Positions 1 through 7,439 of a DNA stretch of 37,946 nt are shown here, piece after piece; the first letter of the stretch is position 1; every line of letters starts with the position of its first letter. The notes under the pieces were generated by a model, which did not search any database, was not told where the DNA came from, and worked only from the letters and a program-made list of their open reading frames with translations. The DNA comes from a virus. Both the position numbers and the translations under genes were made by a program. The stretch covers positions 1 to 37,946 of IMG/VR virus record IMGVR_UViG_3300009163_000006, one strand, 5' to 3'.

Positions 1-123
1 CCACGCCGTCAACCGACGCGCCGACCGCTTGCTGAAGCTCGACCGCGCTCTCGTGAGGTCCCGCGTTCACGACAAAATCGAAGGTCATGATCTCGACACC
101 GGGCGGCAGCAGGTCGCAGCGCA
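1..123. repeat. Left copy of the 123-bp terminal direct repeat (circle junction)
   Basis: Bases 1-123 are identical to 37824-37946. The endolysin reading frame runs without a break from one end of the window to the other if the two copies are merged. This is what an assembler leaves when it linearises a circular or circularly permuted molecule. A genuine terminal redundancy of this size lying inside a gene is less likely. The unique length is 37,823 bp. Confidence 0.95.
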
Positions 124-334
124 GCGCGTGCCAATAGAGCGAGCGATAGATGGCGTCAGTCTCGGCCAGCGTGATCAGCCGCACATCGTCAGCAACGCAC
201 GCCAGGCCGCGCCAGTGAGTCAGCGTGGCGAGGGTGACGCCGTAGTTTGTGGGTCCGCCTGGGTCATGCGGGTCATCGCTGAAGCCGCCCTCCTCGCGCA
301 GGGTGAAGGCGATGGCCGTGTCAAACGGGGTCAT
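1..334 (-). CDS. Endolysin, GH108 (DUF847) lysozyme: N-terminal part, split by the window ends
   Basis: Peptidoglycan-degrading endolysin that would cleave the host wall at the end of infection. Translation from the ATG at 334 gives MTPFDTAIAFTLREEGGF, the start of the GH108 family, with the catalytic Glu of the EGG motif at residue 15, followed by DPHDPGGPTNYGVT. The frame runs off at base 1 and continues at 37823 down to the stop at 37642, giving 171 aa in total, the usual size of this family. The second half contains the PG-binding-3-like region (VDGVVGPLT). The start overlaps the stop of the small membrane protein gene upstream (ATGA), and the holin gene follows, so this is the core of the lysis cassette. 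No signal peptide is seen, so export probably depends on a holin. Confidence 0.9.
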   Translation of the reverse strand, partial: MTPFDTAIAFTLREEGGFSDDPHDPGGPTNYGVTLATLTHWRGLACVADDVRLITLAETDAIYRSLYWHALRCDLLPPGVEIMTFDFVVNAGPHESAVELQQAVGASVDGV

Positions 335-498
335 TTCGCCGACACGTGGAGCAGGGCGCCGACGATCACAGAAAAGAGCGCCGCCGCCAGGCCGCGAAGG
401 GTCCATTTGCCAAGCTCCGCGAATTTCTTGTCGAGCCACTCGGCTGTGGCTTCTTTGAGCGCTGCTTTCATCACGTCGAGGGGGAGTTCATCTGGCAT
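331..498 (-). CDS. Small single-pass membrane protein, holin-like candidate
   Basis: A 55-aa ORF read from the ATG at 498. It has an amphipathic charged N-terminal half (about residues 1-34, beginning MPDELPLDVMKAALKEAT), one hydrophobic segment (about 37-52, GLAAALFSVIVGALL) and a short tail ending HVSAK. Its start overlaps the stop of the preceding gene (TGATG) and its stop overlaps the endolysin start (ATGA), so it is translated with the lysin. Position and shape suggest a small holin, antiholin or membrane partner of lysis, but one transmembrane segment is weak evidence. A second, better holin candidate lies just downstream of the endolysin (37361-37630). Confidence 0.7.
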   Translation of the reverse strand: MPDELPLDVMKAALKEATAEWLDKKFAELGKWTLRGLAAALFSVIVGALLHVSAK

Positions 499-854
499 CA
501 GTTGACGTCCTGAAACGCGATTACGGTCTTGGCCTGGCCGAACGTATCGGTGAACCGAACCTGCACTTGATACGTCTGTCCGGGTGTCCCGCCCGTCACC
601 ATCAGCGCGATGCGCGGGCCTGCGCTAACGACGGTGACGCCAGGCGAGAACACAACCGATTTCGGGCCGGTGTCCCAGGTCGGCGCAGTGGAAACCGTCA
701 GTGGACTGGTATCGCCGGTGATTGGCACAATGGTGATCGTCGGGGTTCCAACCTGCACGTCGCCGGGAAGGAACCAGGTCGTGAGATCGAAATACCGCAG
801 CATATTGTCGGTCGACATAATCGGTGACCAGTAGCGTGGGGCGAGATCGGTCAT
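498..854 (-). CDS. Fiber/tail adaptor-like beta-sandwich protein
   Basis: 118 aa, with no transmembrane segment. The pattern of a beta-rich domain with a hydrophobic core ending in GGTPGQTYQVQVRFTDTFG is what is seen in small phage proteins that link tail fibers to the tail or baseplate. The resemblance is in pattern only (the 'gTxGttYtV..rvtt..G' signature), not a proven family match. It lies at the end of the fiber gene block and just before the lysis genes. Its start overlaps the stop of the gene upstream by ATGA (851-854), and its stop shares one base with the next start. Probably a virion component. Confidence 0.65.
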   Translation of the reverse strand: MTDLAPRYWSPIMSTDNMLRYFDLTTWFLPGDVQVGTPTITIVPITGDTSPLTVSTAPTWDTGPKSVVFSPGVTVVSAGPRIALMVTGGTPGQTYQVQVRFTDTFGQAKTVIAFQDVN

Positions 855-1276
855 GCTGACGGCTCCAGTGGGATGAGGATGGCGTTGGCGTCGAGCAGGA
901 TGCGGATGGCGTTGCGTGGCGCGAGGACTGCGATGGCGTTGGTGTCAGCGGGGATCAGCGCGACAGCACCGCGCGGCATTTGCAGCGGGATTACGATGTA
1001 GCGTAGCCACGCAGGGACGACGCCATCCCTGCGTGCCGTCGTCAGCCACTCAAGTGCATTGCTGGAATCGCCCGACAGCACAAACGTGTGCTGGGATATC
1101 TCGACCGGGACGGCTGTAATACTTGATACGCTTCCGCCGATATCCGTAGGCGTATTTACGTCAGAGAATAATCTAGTTATTGCCGAGACCGGGACACCGG
1201 CGTCATACGTGATAATGACGACGTTAACGCCAACGCCGGAAATTGGCGCGGTTCCAACAGGTGAAAACCCTAGCAT
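851..1276 (-). CDS. Hypothetical virion-associated protein
   Basis: 141 aa beginning MLGFSPVGTAPIS, an opening often seen in short phage structural proteins encoded after tail fibers. I do not recognise a domain. The C-terminal half is rich in Ala, Ile and Pro with repeated 'NAI' steps (TNAIAVLAPRNAIRILLDANAI), suggesting a short beta or Ig-like repeat structure. It begins 7 bases before the stop of the small fiber-partner gene 1270-1449 and is coupled to 498-854 by ATGA. Its place between fibers and lysis genes suggests a minor structural or fiber-accessory role, which is inference. Confidence 0.6.
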   Translation of the reverse strand: MLGFSPVGTAPISGVGVNVVIITYDAGVPVSAITRLFSDVNTPTDIGGSVSSITAVPVEISQHTFVLSGDSSNALEWLTTARRDGVVPAWLRYIVIPLQMPRGAVALIPADTNAIAVLAPRNAIRILLDANAILIPLEPSA

Positions 1277-1449
1277 CGCGGTGCGGGCTCAACTTTCGTG
1301 TTCTCAGGGGGCGTCCAATCGGACACGCCGTCCCACAAGATGGTGTTGACTACAGAACCAGCGGGAATGGTGACGGTCGTTACCGTGCCGTCCTCGGCCA
1401 TCTGCATCTGCTCAATGTCGATTGTCGTGATCACGTTGTATCGGTTCAT
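1270..1449 (-). CDS. Small fiber-partner protein, copy b
   Basis: 59 aa starting MNRYNVITTIDIEQMQMAED and ending in WTPPENTKVEPAPRC. It begins two bases after the stop of the glycine-rich fiber 1452-2690. Over the 56 shared positions it matches copy a (2687-2857) at 47 residues, so the pair comes from a tandem duplication. Small proteins with a 'TPPENTKV' tail, encoded directly after a fiber gene, are often fiber chaperones or capping subunits, but I cannot assign a family. The start is the ATG at 1449, supported by the exactly conserved start and spacing in both copies; the longer upstream extension in this frame is antisense-like noise within the fiber gene. Confidence 0.7.
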   Translation of the reverse strand: MNRYNVITTIDIEQMQMAEDGTVTTVTIPAGSVVNTILWDGVSDWTPPENTKVEPAPRC

Positions 1450-1451
1450 GA

Positions 1452-2690
1452 CTACCACTCCACCACAATGACTATACCTGCGCCGCCAGCGCCACCAACA
1501 CCTCCCAAGAGAGAGTTGGTGCTGTTGCCAGCGCCACCACCGCCGCCACCGCCACCATACGCACCGCCAGCACCACCAGCACCACCAGCCACGGTTGCCG
1601 CAGACGACCCGCCGCCTGCTCCACCCGCCGCGCCAGCTTCGTTCCACATAGCGCCGCCAGAAAAGGAAGTTCCAGCGGTCCCGGCACCACCGCCCGCCGC
1701 TCCTCCGGGATTCGTCCAATTCGTGCCATACAGAGCCGTCTGTGCTGCACCGGAAATCGCGCCCGCAGCGGTTGCGCCGCCAACGGCGAAACCGCCTCCC
1801 GATCCGCCGCCACTTGGTCCCGCGAGTAGATTGTTTCCTCCTAAGAAAGACGCACCAATCGCGCTGCTTCCGCCGCCTCCTGTTCCAGCGTGAGATGCGG
1901 TTGCTACGCCCCCAGCCGCGCCAAATCCACCGTTTGAACCCAACCCCGTTCCGCCTCCACCTGCTGCCGCATTAGACCCAGCGTTACCAGCGGATGGGTA
2001 ATCGCCACCGGACCCACCGCCGCCAGATGCAACCCCGACTGCACCCCCACCGCCGCCCCCCCCGCCGCCGGCCATAACGCCATAAGAGGTGACGTTGGCG
2101 ACACCAAAACTTGAGTAACCGCCGTTTCCGCCGACAGGAGTGCCGGACGTTCCGCCCGCACCGAACGATCCAACAGTGATTGACACGCTGCTTGCAACAA
2201 CAGACGCCGCCATGGTGCGAAACCGCCAACCCGCGCCGCCGCCACCAGCACCACCAGAACCACCTGTGGCGGCAGCATAAGAGCCACCATATCCACCACC
2301 GCCACCACCACCGACAGCGAGCACTTGGACAACGGTGGATGTTGCCAATTTCGTGTAGGTGCCGGACGACGTAAACGTCGTGACAGTCGGCGCAATCGGG
2401 ATGCTTCCCGACACCGTGGGCAGCGTCAGCGTGCCGGTGTTGACGATGGTGCCGATGATGGGGCTGGTGAGCGTCGGACTGGTCCCCAGGACATTAGCAC
2501 CGCTTCCCGTGCTCGTCGTAACACCAGTGCCGCCCTGCGCCACGGGCAGCGCGCTCGCCAACGTCACGCCCGTGGATGTGACGGTGATCTGCGTCACGCC
2601 CGCACCCTGAAGCGCCAGGTTGCCCGACGCATCAGCAGTCGTGACTACGCCGCCGCCGCCCGTCGTCGTTGCGTTGATGGTGCTGGTCAT
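1452..2690 (-). CDS. Glycine-rich tail fiber protein, copy B
   Basis: 412 aa. Residues 1-100 form a fiber-like stem (SALPVAQGGTGVTTSTGS, then TSPTLTSPIIGT, a repeat motif of phage fibers). The remainder is a glycine-rich domain opening with TVTTFTSSGTYTK and closing with GGAGGAGIVIVVEW, the hallmark of the Gly-rich domain of phage fibers. It shares its last 150 or so residues in style, and its end nearly exactly, with copy A (2860-3876). Its N-terminal stem differs: copy A begins SSIVVAGDTSGSVTLAAPA. It is coupled by ATGA to the small partner gene upstream (2687-2857). It probably forms a receptor-contacting tip on the virion. The region also reads as long proline-rich ORFs on the opposite strand; these are shadows of the GGC/GGT codons. 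Confidence 0.8.
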   Translation of the reverse strand: MTSTINATTTGGGGVVTTADASGNLALQGAGVTQITVTSTGVTLASALPVAQGGTGVTTSTGSGANVLGTSPTLTSPIIGTIVNTGTLTLPTVSGSIPIAPTVTTFTSSGTYTKLATSTVVQVLAVGGGGGGGYGGSYAAATGGSGGAGGGGAGWRFRTMAASVVASSVSITVGSFGAGGTSGTPVGGNGGYSSFGVANVTSYGVMAGGGGGGGGGAVGVASGGGGSGGDYPSAGNAGSNAAAGGGGTGLGSNGGFGAAGGVATASHAGTGGGGSSAIGASFLGGNNLLAGPSGGGSGGGFAVGGATAAGAISGAAQTALYGTNWTNPGGAAGGGAGTAGTSFSGGAMWNEAGAAGGAGGGSSAATVAGGAGGAGGAYGGGGGGGGAGNSTNSLLGGVGGAGGAGIVIVVEW

Positions 2691-2857
2691 GCGGGTTCAA
2701 CCCTCGTGTTCTCAGGAGGCGCCCACTCGGCGGCGCCATCCCACAGGACGGTGTTGACCACAGAGCCAGCGGGGATGGTGACGATCGTGACTGTGCCGTC
2801 CTCGACCATCTGCATCTGTTCAATGTCAACTGTTGTGATCACGTTGTATCTGTTCAT
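2687..2857 (-). CDS. Small fiber-partner protein, copy a
   Basis: 56 aa from the ATG at 2857, opening MNRYNVITTVDIEQMQMVED and ending WAPPENTRVEPA. It is 84 percent identical to copy b at 1270-1449, with mostly conservative changes (I/V, D/E, K/R). It starts two bases after the stop of glycine-rich fiber A, the same spacing as in copy b, and its stop overlaps the start of fiber B (ATGA). Conservation of the protein under substitution argues for a real, selected gene despite its length. The function is unknown; a fiber-assembly or fiber-capping role is inferred from the one-to-one pairing with the fibers. Confidence 0.7.
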   Translation of the reverse strand: MNRYNVITTVDIEQMQMVEDGTVTIVTIPAGSVVNTVLWDGAAEWAPPENTRVEPA

Positions 2858-2859
2858 CT

Positions 2860-3876
2860 TTACCACTCCACCACTATGACTACACCTGCGCCGCCAGCGC
2901 CGCCTGCGCCGCCGACAAAACCACCAGTCGAATTGCCTGCACCACCACCACCACCGCCACCGCCATACGCGCCGCCAGCACCGCCCGCGCCGCCGTTGGC
3001 CGCCGCGCCAGAACCGCCACCACTGCCGCCACTGGCAAGGATGCCTGCGCTGGAGCCAATTTGCGAAACGGTTGATCCAGAGAAGCCCGCGCCCCCGGCA
3101 GTGGCAATCGCGCCGCCGTTTACAATAGAGTTATTCCCCAAAATAATATTAAAACCGTTGCCGCCACCGGCAGATGCCGATCCGGCGTTAAAGCCACCAC
3201 CTGATCCGCCTCCAGTAGCACCAAAGGGTAGATTGCCCCCAGCACTAGAGACGCCCAATGCGCTTGTGCCTCCTCCGCTAGCCCCGCCGCCATAAAAAGA
3301 ATAGTTTCCTGCTATGCCAGTGCCGCCATTGGTTCCAAACGCAAATCCATTTCCGCCAGTGGTGCTGCCCGCGCCGCCCTGAATGTTACGCCCTCCTGCT
3401 GGTGATCCGCCCCCTCCGCTAGTGGCTGCCGAGGAACCGCCGCCACCACCGCCGCCACCGCCGCCGAACAACTGCGCGCCAAAACTGGAAATCCCGCCGG
3501 CCGCACCGGCGCCAGTTGTGCCGCCCGCGCCGATAGCGCCAACCGTAACCGCAACCGAAGCAGCCAGCGTGCTTGCCGGGTAAGTGGCTTGATCCCACGC
3601 CCCGCCACCACCACCGCCACCACCAGAGCCGCCGCCAACGGCGGCGTAAGTTCCGCCGAACCCACCACCACCGCCACCGCCGACAACAAGAACTTGGACA
3701 ACAGTTGACGTGGTTTTCTTGGTAAACGTGCCGGACGACGCAAACGTCGTGACAGTCGGCGCAATCGGGATGCTTCCCGACACCGTGGGCAACGTCAGCG
3801 TCGTGCTACCCGCCACGGCAGGCGCTGCAAGCGTGACGGAGCCGGAAGTGTCGCCCGCGACGACGATTGAACTCAT
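2860..3876 (-). CDS. Glycine-rich tail fiber protein, copy A
   Basis: 338 aa using the ATG at 3876, which overlaps the stop of the upstream fiber gene by ATGA; an in-frame ATG at 3888 is possible. The N-terminus SSIVVAGDTSGSVTLAAPA is a common phage fiber stem motif. From LTLPTVSGSIPIAPTVTTF onward it aligns closely with copy B, then becomes a long Gly/Ala/Ser-rich domain ending GGAGGAGVVIVVEW. Glycine-rich tips of this type form polyglycine-II sandwiches in some phage adhesins; that this one does so is inference. Together with copy B and the two small partners it forms a duplicated two-gene cassette, which could broaden or switch receptor specificity. Confidence 0.8.
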   Translation of the reverse strand: MSSIVVAGDTSGSVTLAAPAVAGSTTLTLPTVSGSIPIAPTVTTFASSGTFTKKTTSTVVQVLVVGGGGGGGFGGTYAAVGGGSGGGGGGGGAWDQATYPASTLAASVAVTVGAIGAGGTTGAGAAGGISSFGAQLFGGGGGGGGGGSSAATSGGGGSPAGGRNIQGGAGSTTGGNGFAFGTNGGTGIAGNYSFYGGGASGGGTSALGVSSAGGNLPFGATGGGSGGGFNAGSASAGGGNGFNIILGNNSIVNGGAIATAGGAGFSGSTVSQIGSSAGILASGGSGGGSGAAANGGAGGAGGAYGGGGGGGGAGNSTGGFVGGAGGAGGAGVVIVVEW

Positions 3877-4481
3877 AGTGTGATCCACCTCTGGCCGGAT
3901 GTGACTGTTACGGTAACGCCACTGGCAAGGGTCATCGGACCCACCGACATGCCATTCGTTCCCGCCGCAATCGTCGTGCTGGCCGTGATTGTGTTGTTGT
4001 TGAAGATGATTCCGTTGGTTGCGCGAACGGAGGCGCCTGACACCGCGCCAGTAGCTGTCAGACTGGTGCCGGTGGCCGCGCCAATGTTCGGCGTCGTCAG
4101 CGTCGGGCTGGTGGCGAGCACCAGGCTACCGGTGCCGGATACCGCGTAATTCTGGATAGCCCCCGTGTCGTTGATCTGGACGAAACCAGACGCTGGGGCG
4201 GTCAGGAAAATATCCGACGCTCCCGTCAGGGACACCAGGGCGTTCGCGTTGCTCGAAGCAGTTACTGTTGTGCGCGCCAGACCCGTTGCGCTCGTAAGCG
4301 TTCCAACACCGATCTCCCAGAACAAGCCCGACTGCGAGACGATCGCGTAATAACAGGTGTCTGAAATCGCCAGCACCGATGCAAACGTCCGAAAATTAGC
4401 CGCTGCCCCGGCGAGGGTGATACTCCCCGTGCCGACCGTAGCGGTCGTTTCTTTTACCCGGTCTCTGCTGACAAACGACAT
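3873..4481 (-). CDS. Tail fiber protein
   Basis: 202 aa. The first 95 or so residues (MSFVSRDRVKETTATVGTGS, then FWEIGVGTLTSATGLARTTV) match the N-terminal domain found at the start of many phage fibers ('RVKETT..GTG.I.LAGA... WE.G.GT...L.RT'). A similar domain opens the collar protein at 5646-6629 (EWGTGVF, then LTRTTVLGNSAG), suggesting both attach to the same tail structure. The C-terminal half (TTPNIGAATGTSLTATGAVS) is a triple-stranded fiber-type repeat. It overlaps the glycine-rich fiber A start by ATGA. Likely the shaft that anchors the fiber complex to the tail tip. Confidence 0.7.
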   Translation of the reverse strand: MSFVSRDRVKETTATVGTGSITLAGAAANFRTFASVLAISDTCYYAIVSQSGLFWEIGVGTLTSATGLARTTVTASSNANALVSLTGASDIFLTAPASGFVQINDTGAIQNYAVSGTGSLVLATSPTLTTPNIGAATGTSLTATGAVSGASVRATNGIIFNNNTITASTTIAAGTNGMSVGPMTLASGVTVTVTSGQRWITL

Positions 4482-4495
4482 TTTACATCACTCGC

Positions 4496-5587
4496 TTATG
4501 TGGTCAGACCGCTTGGGCGCAGCGTCCAGCTTCCGTTCGCTGGCGCCTGGCCTGCCGCGAGCGTCAGCCGGAGCCAGAGACCTTGAGCCTGCGCCGCGGT
4601 ATTCGCAGCGGCCGATTGCTGAACAGGCGTGACGATCTGTGGCGCGGCGCCGGACGAGTATGAACCGACGCCAGATGCCGGAGCCGTCTGCCGGTTCGTC
4701 GCGGTCACGGTGTCGTTCAGCGTAGAGCACGGCGCCAGGTCGAGCGCCCCGCTGCCAGCATACAGCCCCGCCGGGTCGGTCTGCTTGGCCACCGTCATCG
4801 TCGTCAGCGCCGTAGTGCCGTCCGTATTGAGGGCGAAGATTTTCTCGTAATAAATCCGGGTCGAGCCACCGATCACGTCAGCCGACACGCCCGCGAATGG
4901 CCGGATCACCGCCGTGACCGGGTTCGGCAGGATCGGAAACAGGAAGCCGTTCGCCACTTCGTATGTCGAGGTGGCATCAGGCACCGTAGTCCATGCGCGG
5001 TTCACAGCCACAATATCCGTCCCATACTGGCCGGTGCCGGTGCCGGAGAGCGAGCAGACCTGCCGCAGTTGGCCCGAGCCTGTGCCGCCCGTGACGCGGA
5101 TGATTTGGCCGAGGGTGACACCGGTGCCGTCACCCGATTGGAGTTTGAAGATCGGCGGAGTAACGCCTGTTGGGTTAGCCGACCCCGTTTGTGCCGTATG
5201 TGCAGTGATCGACAGGGTGTGCGCCATCAGCGCGACATCGCCCGTCGCAGCGGTGCCTGCGGGGTTCGCCAGCGGGCCGTTGGCAGTCGCACCAGAGAGC
5301 GCGCCATAGAGGAGGCGGGAGAGGGATTTGGTGCCTGAGACCTTGGTGGTGCCGGTCAGGGTCAGCGTCTCGGACTGGACGATGCCGCTGCTGTCTCGAC
5401 CCGAGTAGACGATTTTGGTGGCGGTATCGCCAGCCGCAGACGACACAACATCCATCATCGCCGCGGCGCTCAGGTCCGCAAAACTGATAATTCGCGTGAG
5501 ATCGACAGCGCCGCCGACTGCGGCGCTGTCGGCTTCGGGCATGGACGCAGACCCGTAGAAGATGACCTCTTGCGGCCAGACGCTCAT
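4496..5587 (-). CDS. Hypothetical virion-associated protein
   Basis: 363 aa, preceded by a Shine-Dalgarno-like AGGAT upstream of the ATG at 5587. It is Ala/Gly/Thr-rich and beta-dominated, with no hydrophobic segment. Two features stand out. Around residues 55-75 there is a SETLTLTGTTKVSG stretch like that of phage structural proteins that decorate tails. The centre has GDGTGVTLGQIIRVTGG and RIYYEKIFALNTDGTTALTT. I do not recognise a named family. It sits between the collar protein and the fiber genes in the late operon and is probably a baseplate or fiber component. Confidence 0.7.
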   Translation of the reverse strand: MSVWPQEVIFYGSASMPEADSAAVGGAVDLTRIISFADLSAAAMMDVVSSAAGDTATKIVYSGRDSSGIVQSETLTLTGTTKVSGTKSLSRLLYGALSGATANGPLANPAGTAATGDVALMAHTLSITAHTAQTGSANPTGVTPPIFKLQSGDGTGVTLGQIIRVTGGTGSGQLRQVCSLSGTGTGQYGTDIVAVNRAWTTVPDATSTYEVANGFLFPILPNPVTAVIRPFAGVSADVIGGSTRIYYEKIFALNTDGTTALTTMTVAKQTDPAGLYAGSGALDLAPCSTLNDTVTATNRQTAPASGVGSYSSGAAPQIVTPVQQSAAANTAAQAQGLWLRLTLAAGQAPANGSWTLRPSGLTT

Positions 5588-5645
5588 GAAATAAATCCTC
5601 TGTGTATGGGGAGGCCGTCACCAGATGGCGGAGAGAACCTGGTCT

Positions 5646-6629
5646 TTACGCAGCAGCATAAATGACAAAATTTGTCACGAAGGCTGGCGGTATATTAGCT
5701 GCGGTGCCGGAACCTGCGTTGTTCACTGACACCCCTGTCGAGTTGGTATTGGTGTTGTTGATGCCGGTGTACGCTGTGGCTGTGGTTATGGATTGCGTGC
5801 CATTACCCGACCAGGAGCTATAAGCCCCCGCCGTGACACCGACTCCAGCCGGTGCAGTCACGCTATGCGAATGGCCGGGGTCGGTGATTAGATGCCCGTG
5901 CGGGGTTTCTGTCGTGCCGTGGGTGTGAGTCGGCAGCCGTTCGTCGCCACCGACAGCGCCCAACGTAGTGCCCGTCACGCCACTGTTCGCGGCGGTTAAC
6001 CGGTTTGCCGCAGTTCCGTTCATATTGTCTCGACCGAACGAAGCTCGGCCGCGGCGGTCAGGCACGTTGAATGTCGTCGAGCCGTCACCGGCGCCATACG
6101 TCGTGCTGAGTGCAGCGAACAGCGCGGCATACGTTGTGCGGCTGACCGCCTGACCAGCGCACCACAGATACAGTGCAGGCAGAGATATGCCGGCCCAATC
6201 AACGATCTCGCCAACCATTCGCGATCCGCCACCAGCAAACGATGATGCTGTCAGCGATCCGGTAATTGTCGCGTTCCCCGCCGCGGCGAGGTTATTGGGA
6301 AGCGACACGTTCGTCGATGCGTCTTGATAGACCACCCGTTCGGCTGGCACCTCATTGTAAACGGTCGTTGTAGTGGTGAAATTGAGGCGCGCTGTCGTGC
6401 CCGCGCTATTCCCCAGGACCGTCGTTCGCGTAAGTGAGTTGGGAGCGCCTGTATTAAATACGCCAGTGCCCCACTCCGTCTGCGAGCCGTCGCTCAAGAA
6501 ATAAAAACACGCTGCGCCATTGGCAAATACAGACGACCAGGCGAGGCGACCGGTGATGGCTCCAGCAAGGTTGATGGTGGCCGAAGTGCCCGGCGCCGTT
6601 GACGTTTCGGCAACATAATTCCGCAGCAT
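5646..6629 (-). CDS. Tail collar domain fiber protein
   Basis: 327 aa. Residues 139-195 form the phage tail collar domain: VGEIVDWAGISLPALYLWC..., then YGAGDGSTTFNVPDRRGR. The C-terminal part (about 230-270) has paired His motifs (LPTHTHGT, TPHGH, DPGHSHS) like those that bind metal in T4 gp12-type and other short-tail-fiber tips, and ends in PPAFVTNFVIYA, a typical last strand of collar proteins. The first 100 residues resemble the fiber N-terminal domain also seen in 3873-4481. It starts four bases after the stop of the gene upstream. Expected to be a receptor-binding or attachment part of the tail tip. Confidence 0.85.
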   Translation of the reverse strand: MLRNYVAETSTAPGTSATINLAGAITGRLAWSSVFANGAACFYFLSDGSQTEWGTGVFNTGAPNSLTRTTVLGNSAGTTARLNFTTTTTVYNEVPAERVVYQDASTNVSLPNNLAAAGNATITGSLTASSFAGGGSRMVGEIVDWAGISLPALYLWCAGQAVSRTTYAALFAALSTTYGAGDGSTTFNVPDRRGRASFGRDNMNGTAANRLTAANSGVTGTTLGAVGGDERLPTHTHGTTETPHGHLITDPGHSHSVTAPAGVGVTAGAYSSWSGNGTQSITTATAYTGINNTNTNSTGVSVNNAGSGTAANIPPAFVTNFVIYAAA

Positions 6630-6632
6630 CGG

Positions 6633-7439
6633 TTATAGCCTCTCAGTTATCTGCGCACGATATGATCGCATCGTCGTGCTACTGGCTGTGTATGTCAGAT
6701 CCGAGGTCGGTTTCAGGCGACCCAGGACTGTCTCAGCGGCGATATCGGCCGATGCCGTGTCGGGGATGTAGATAACGTTCCCACTGCGCCGCGCCACCTG
6801 ATCGAGCGGCATCACTGAGGCCCAGACCTCGGCTGCAGAGATCGCGGTCAACGCGAGAGACCAGTGGCGACGCAGCCAGCGGGCGATTGGGAACTCCTGG
6901 CCCCCGAGAGTGACGACCTCGTCAATCCGGTCATCCCGACCGAACGAACTTTGCCAGTCCGCGCCAACCGTTGGAACCCAGACCGGACCAGCATAGGCGA
7001 GCGGGATATTGATAAAGCTATCAGGATTTGCAGCGTCGTTAATATCCACCTGACAATATCGCGCGACCTGATCGGTCGCAGCAACAACAACTGATTGACC
7101 AATACCGGCGACAATCCCGGCAGAGACTGTGCCGCTGTCATAGATCACCCCGCTCGACATATCGGCGACCGATCCCACACGCCAGCGGACGGTTGCGGCG
7201 GAGGTGAGGTTTGTCCGCGCAAGGGCGAAGGCGCGCCAGGTGACGGCGGCGCCGGCGTCGATCCGCGCATAGGCACCGTCGGCAGAGGTCACGACGCCGG
7301 TGACGGTCTGCCAGGCGGTCGACGACGAGCCTTGATCGGACGACCAGCCAGACGCGACCGACATGTTGGCCGCATTGGATCCGGCAGAGAGCGCACCGGT
7401 CGAGGCATAGTTCGTCCAGCCAAAAAGAGAGCGTGCCAT
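6633..7439 (-). CDS. Tail tip-associated protein
   Basis: 268 aa from the ATG at 7439, which overlaps the upstream stop (TGATG). The much longer frame reaching 7625 lies inside the preceding gene and is ignored. The N-terminal two-thirds look like a carbohydrate-binding or jelly-roll-type beta-sandwich (ATVRWRVGSVADMSSGVIYDS, split here as ATVRWRVG and SSGVIYDSG, then VARYCQVDINDAANPDSFINI), followed by FGRDDRIDEVVTLGG and a C-terminal alpha/beta part. This pattern is common in proteins encoded just after the tail tip protein in alphaproteobacterial siphophages. The function is probably structural at the tail tip; the exact family is uncertain. Confidence 0.65.
   Translation of the reverse strand: MARSLFGWTNYASTGALSAGSNAANMSVASGWSSDQGSSSTAWQTVTGVVTSADGAYARIDAGAAVTWRAFALARTNLTSAATVRWRVGSVADMSSGVIYDSGTVSAGIVAGIGQSVVVAATDQVARYCQVDINDAANPDSFINIPLAYAGPVWVPTVGADWQSSFGRDDRIDEVVTLGGQEFPIARWLRRHWSLALTAISAAEVWASVMPLDQVARRSGNVIYIPDTASADIAAETVLGRLKPTSDLTYTASSTTMRSYRAQITERL

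Noticed and set aside
1243-3583. Long proline-rich ORFs on the plus strand
   Set aside because: They are the reverse complement of the GGC/GGT-rich glycine-rich fibers, which have the correct fiber signatures and translational coupling.
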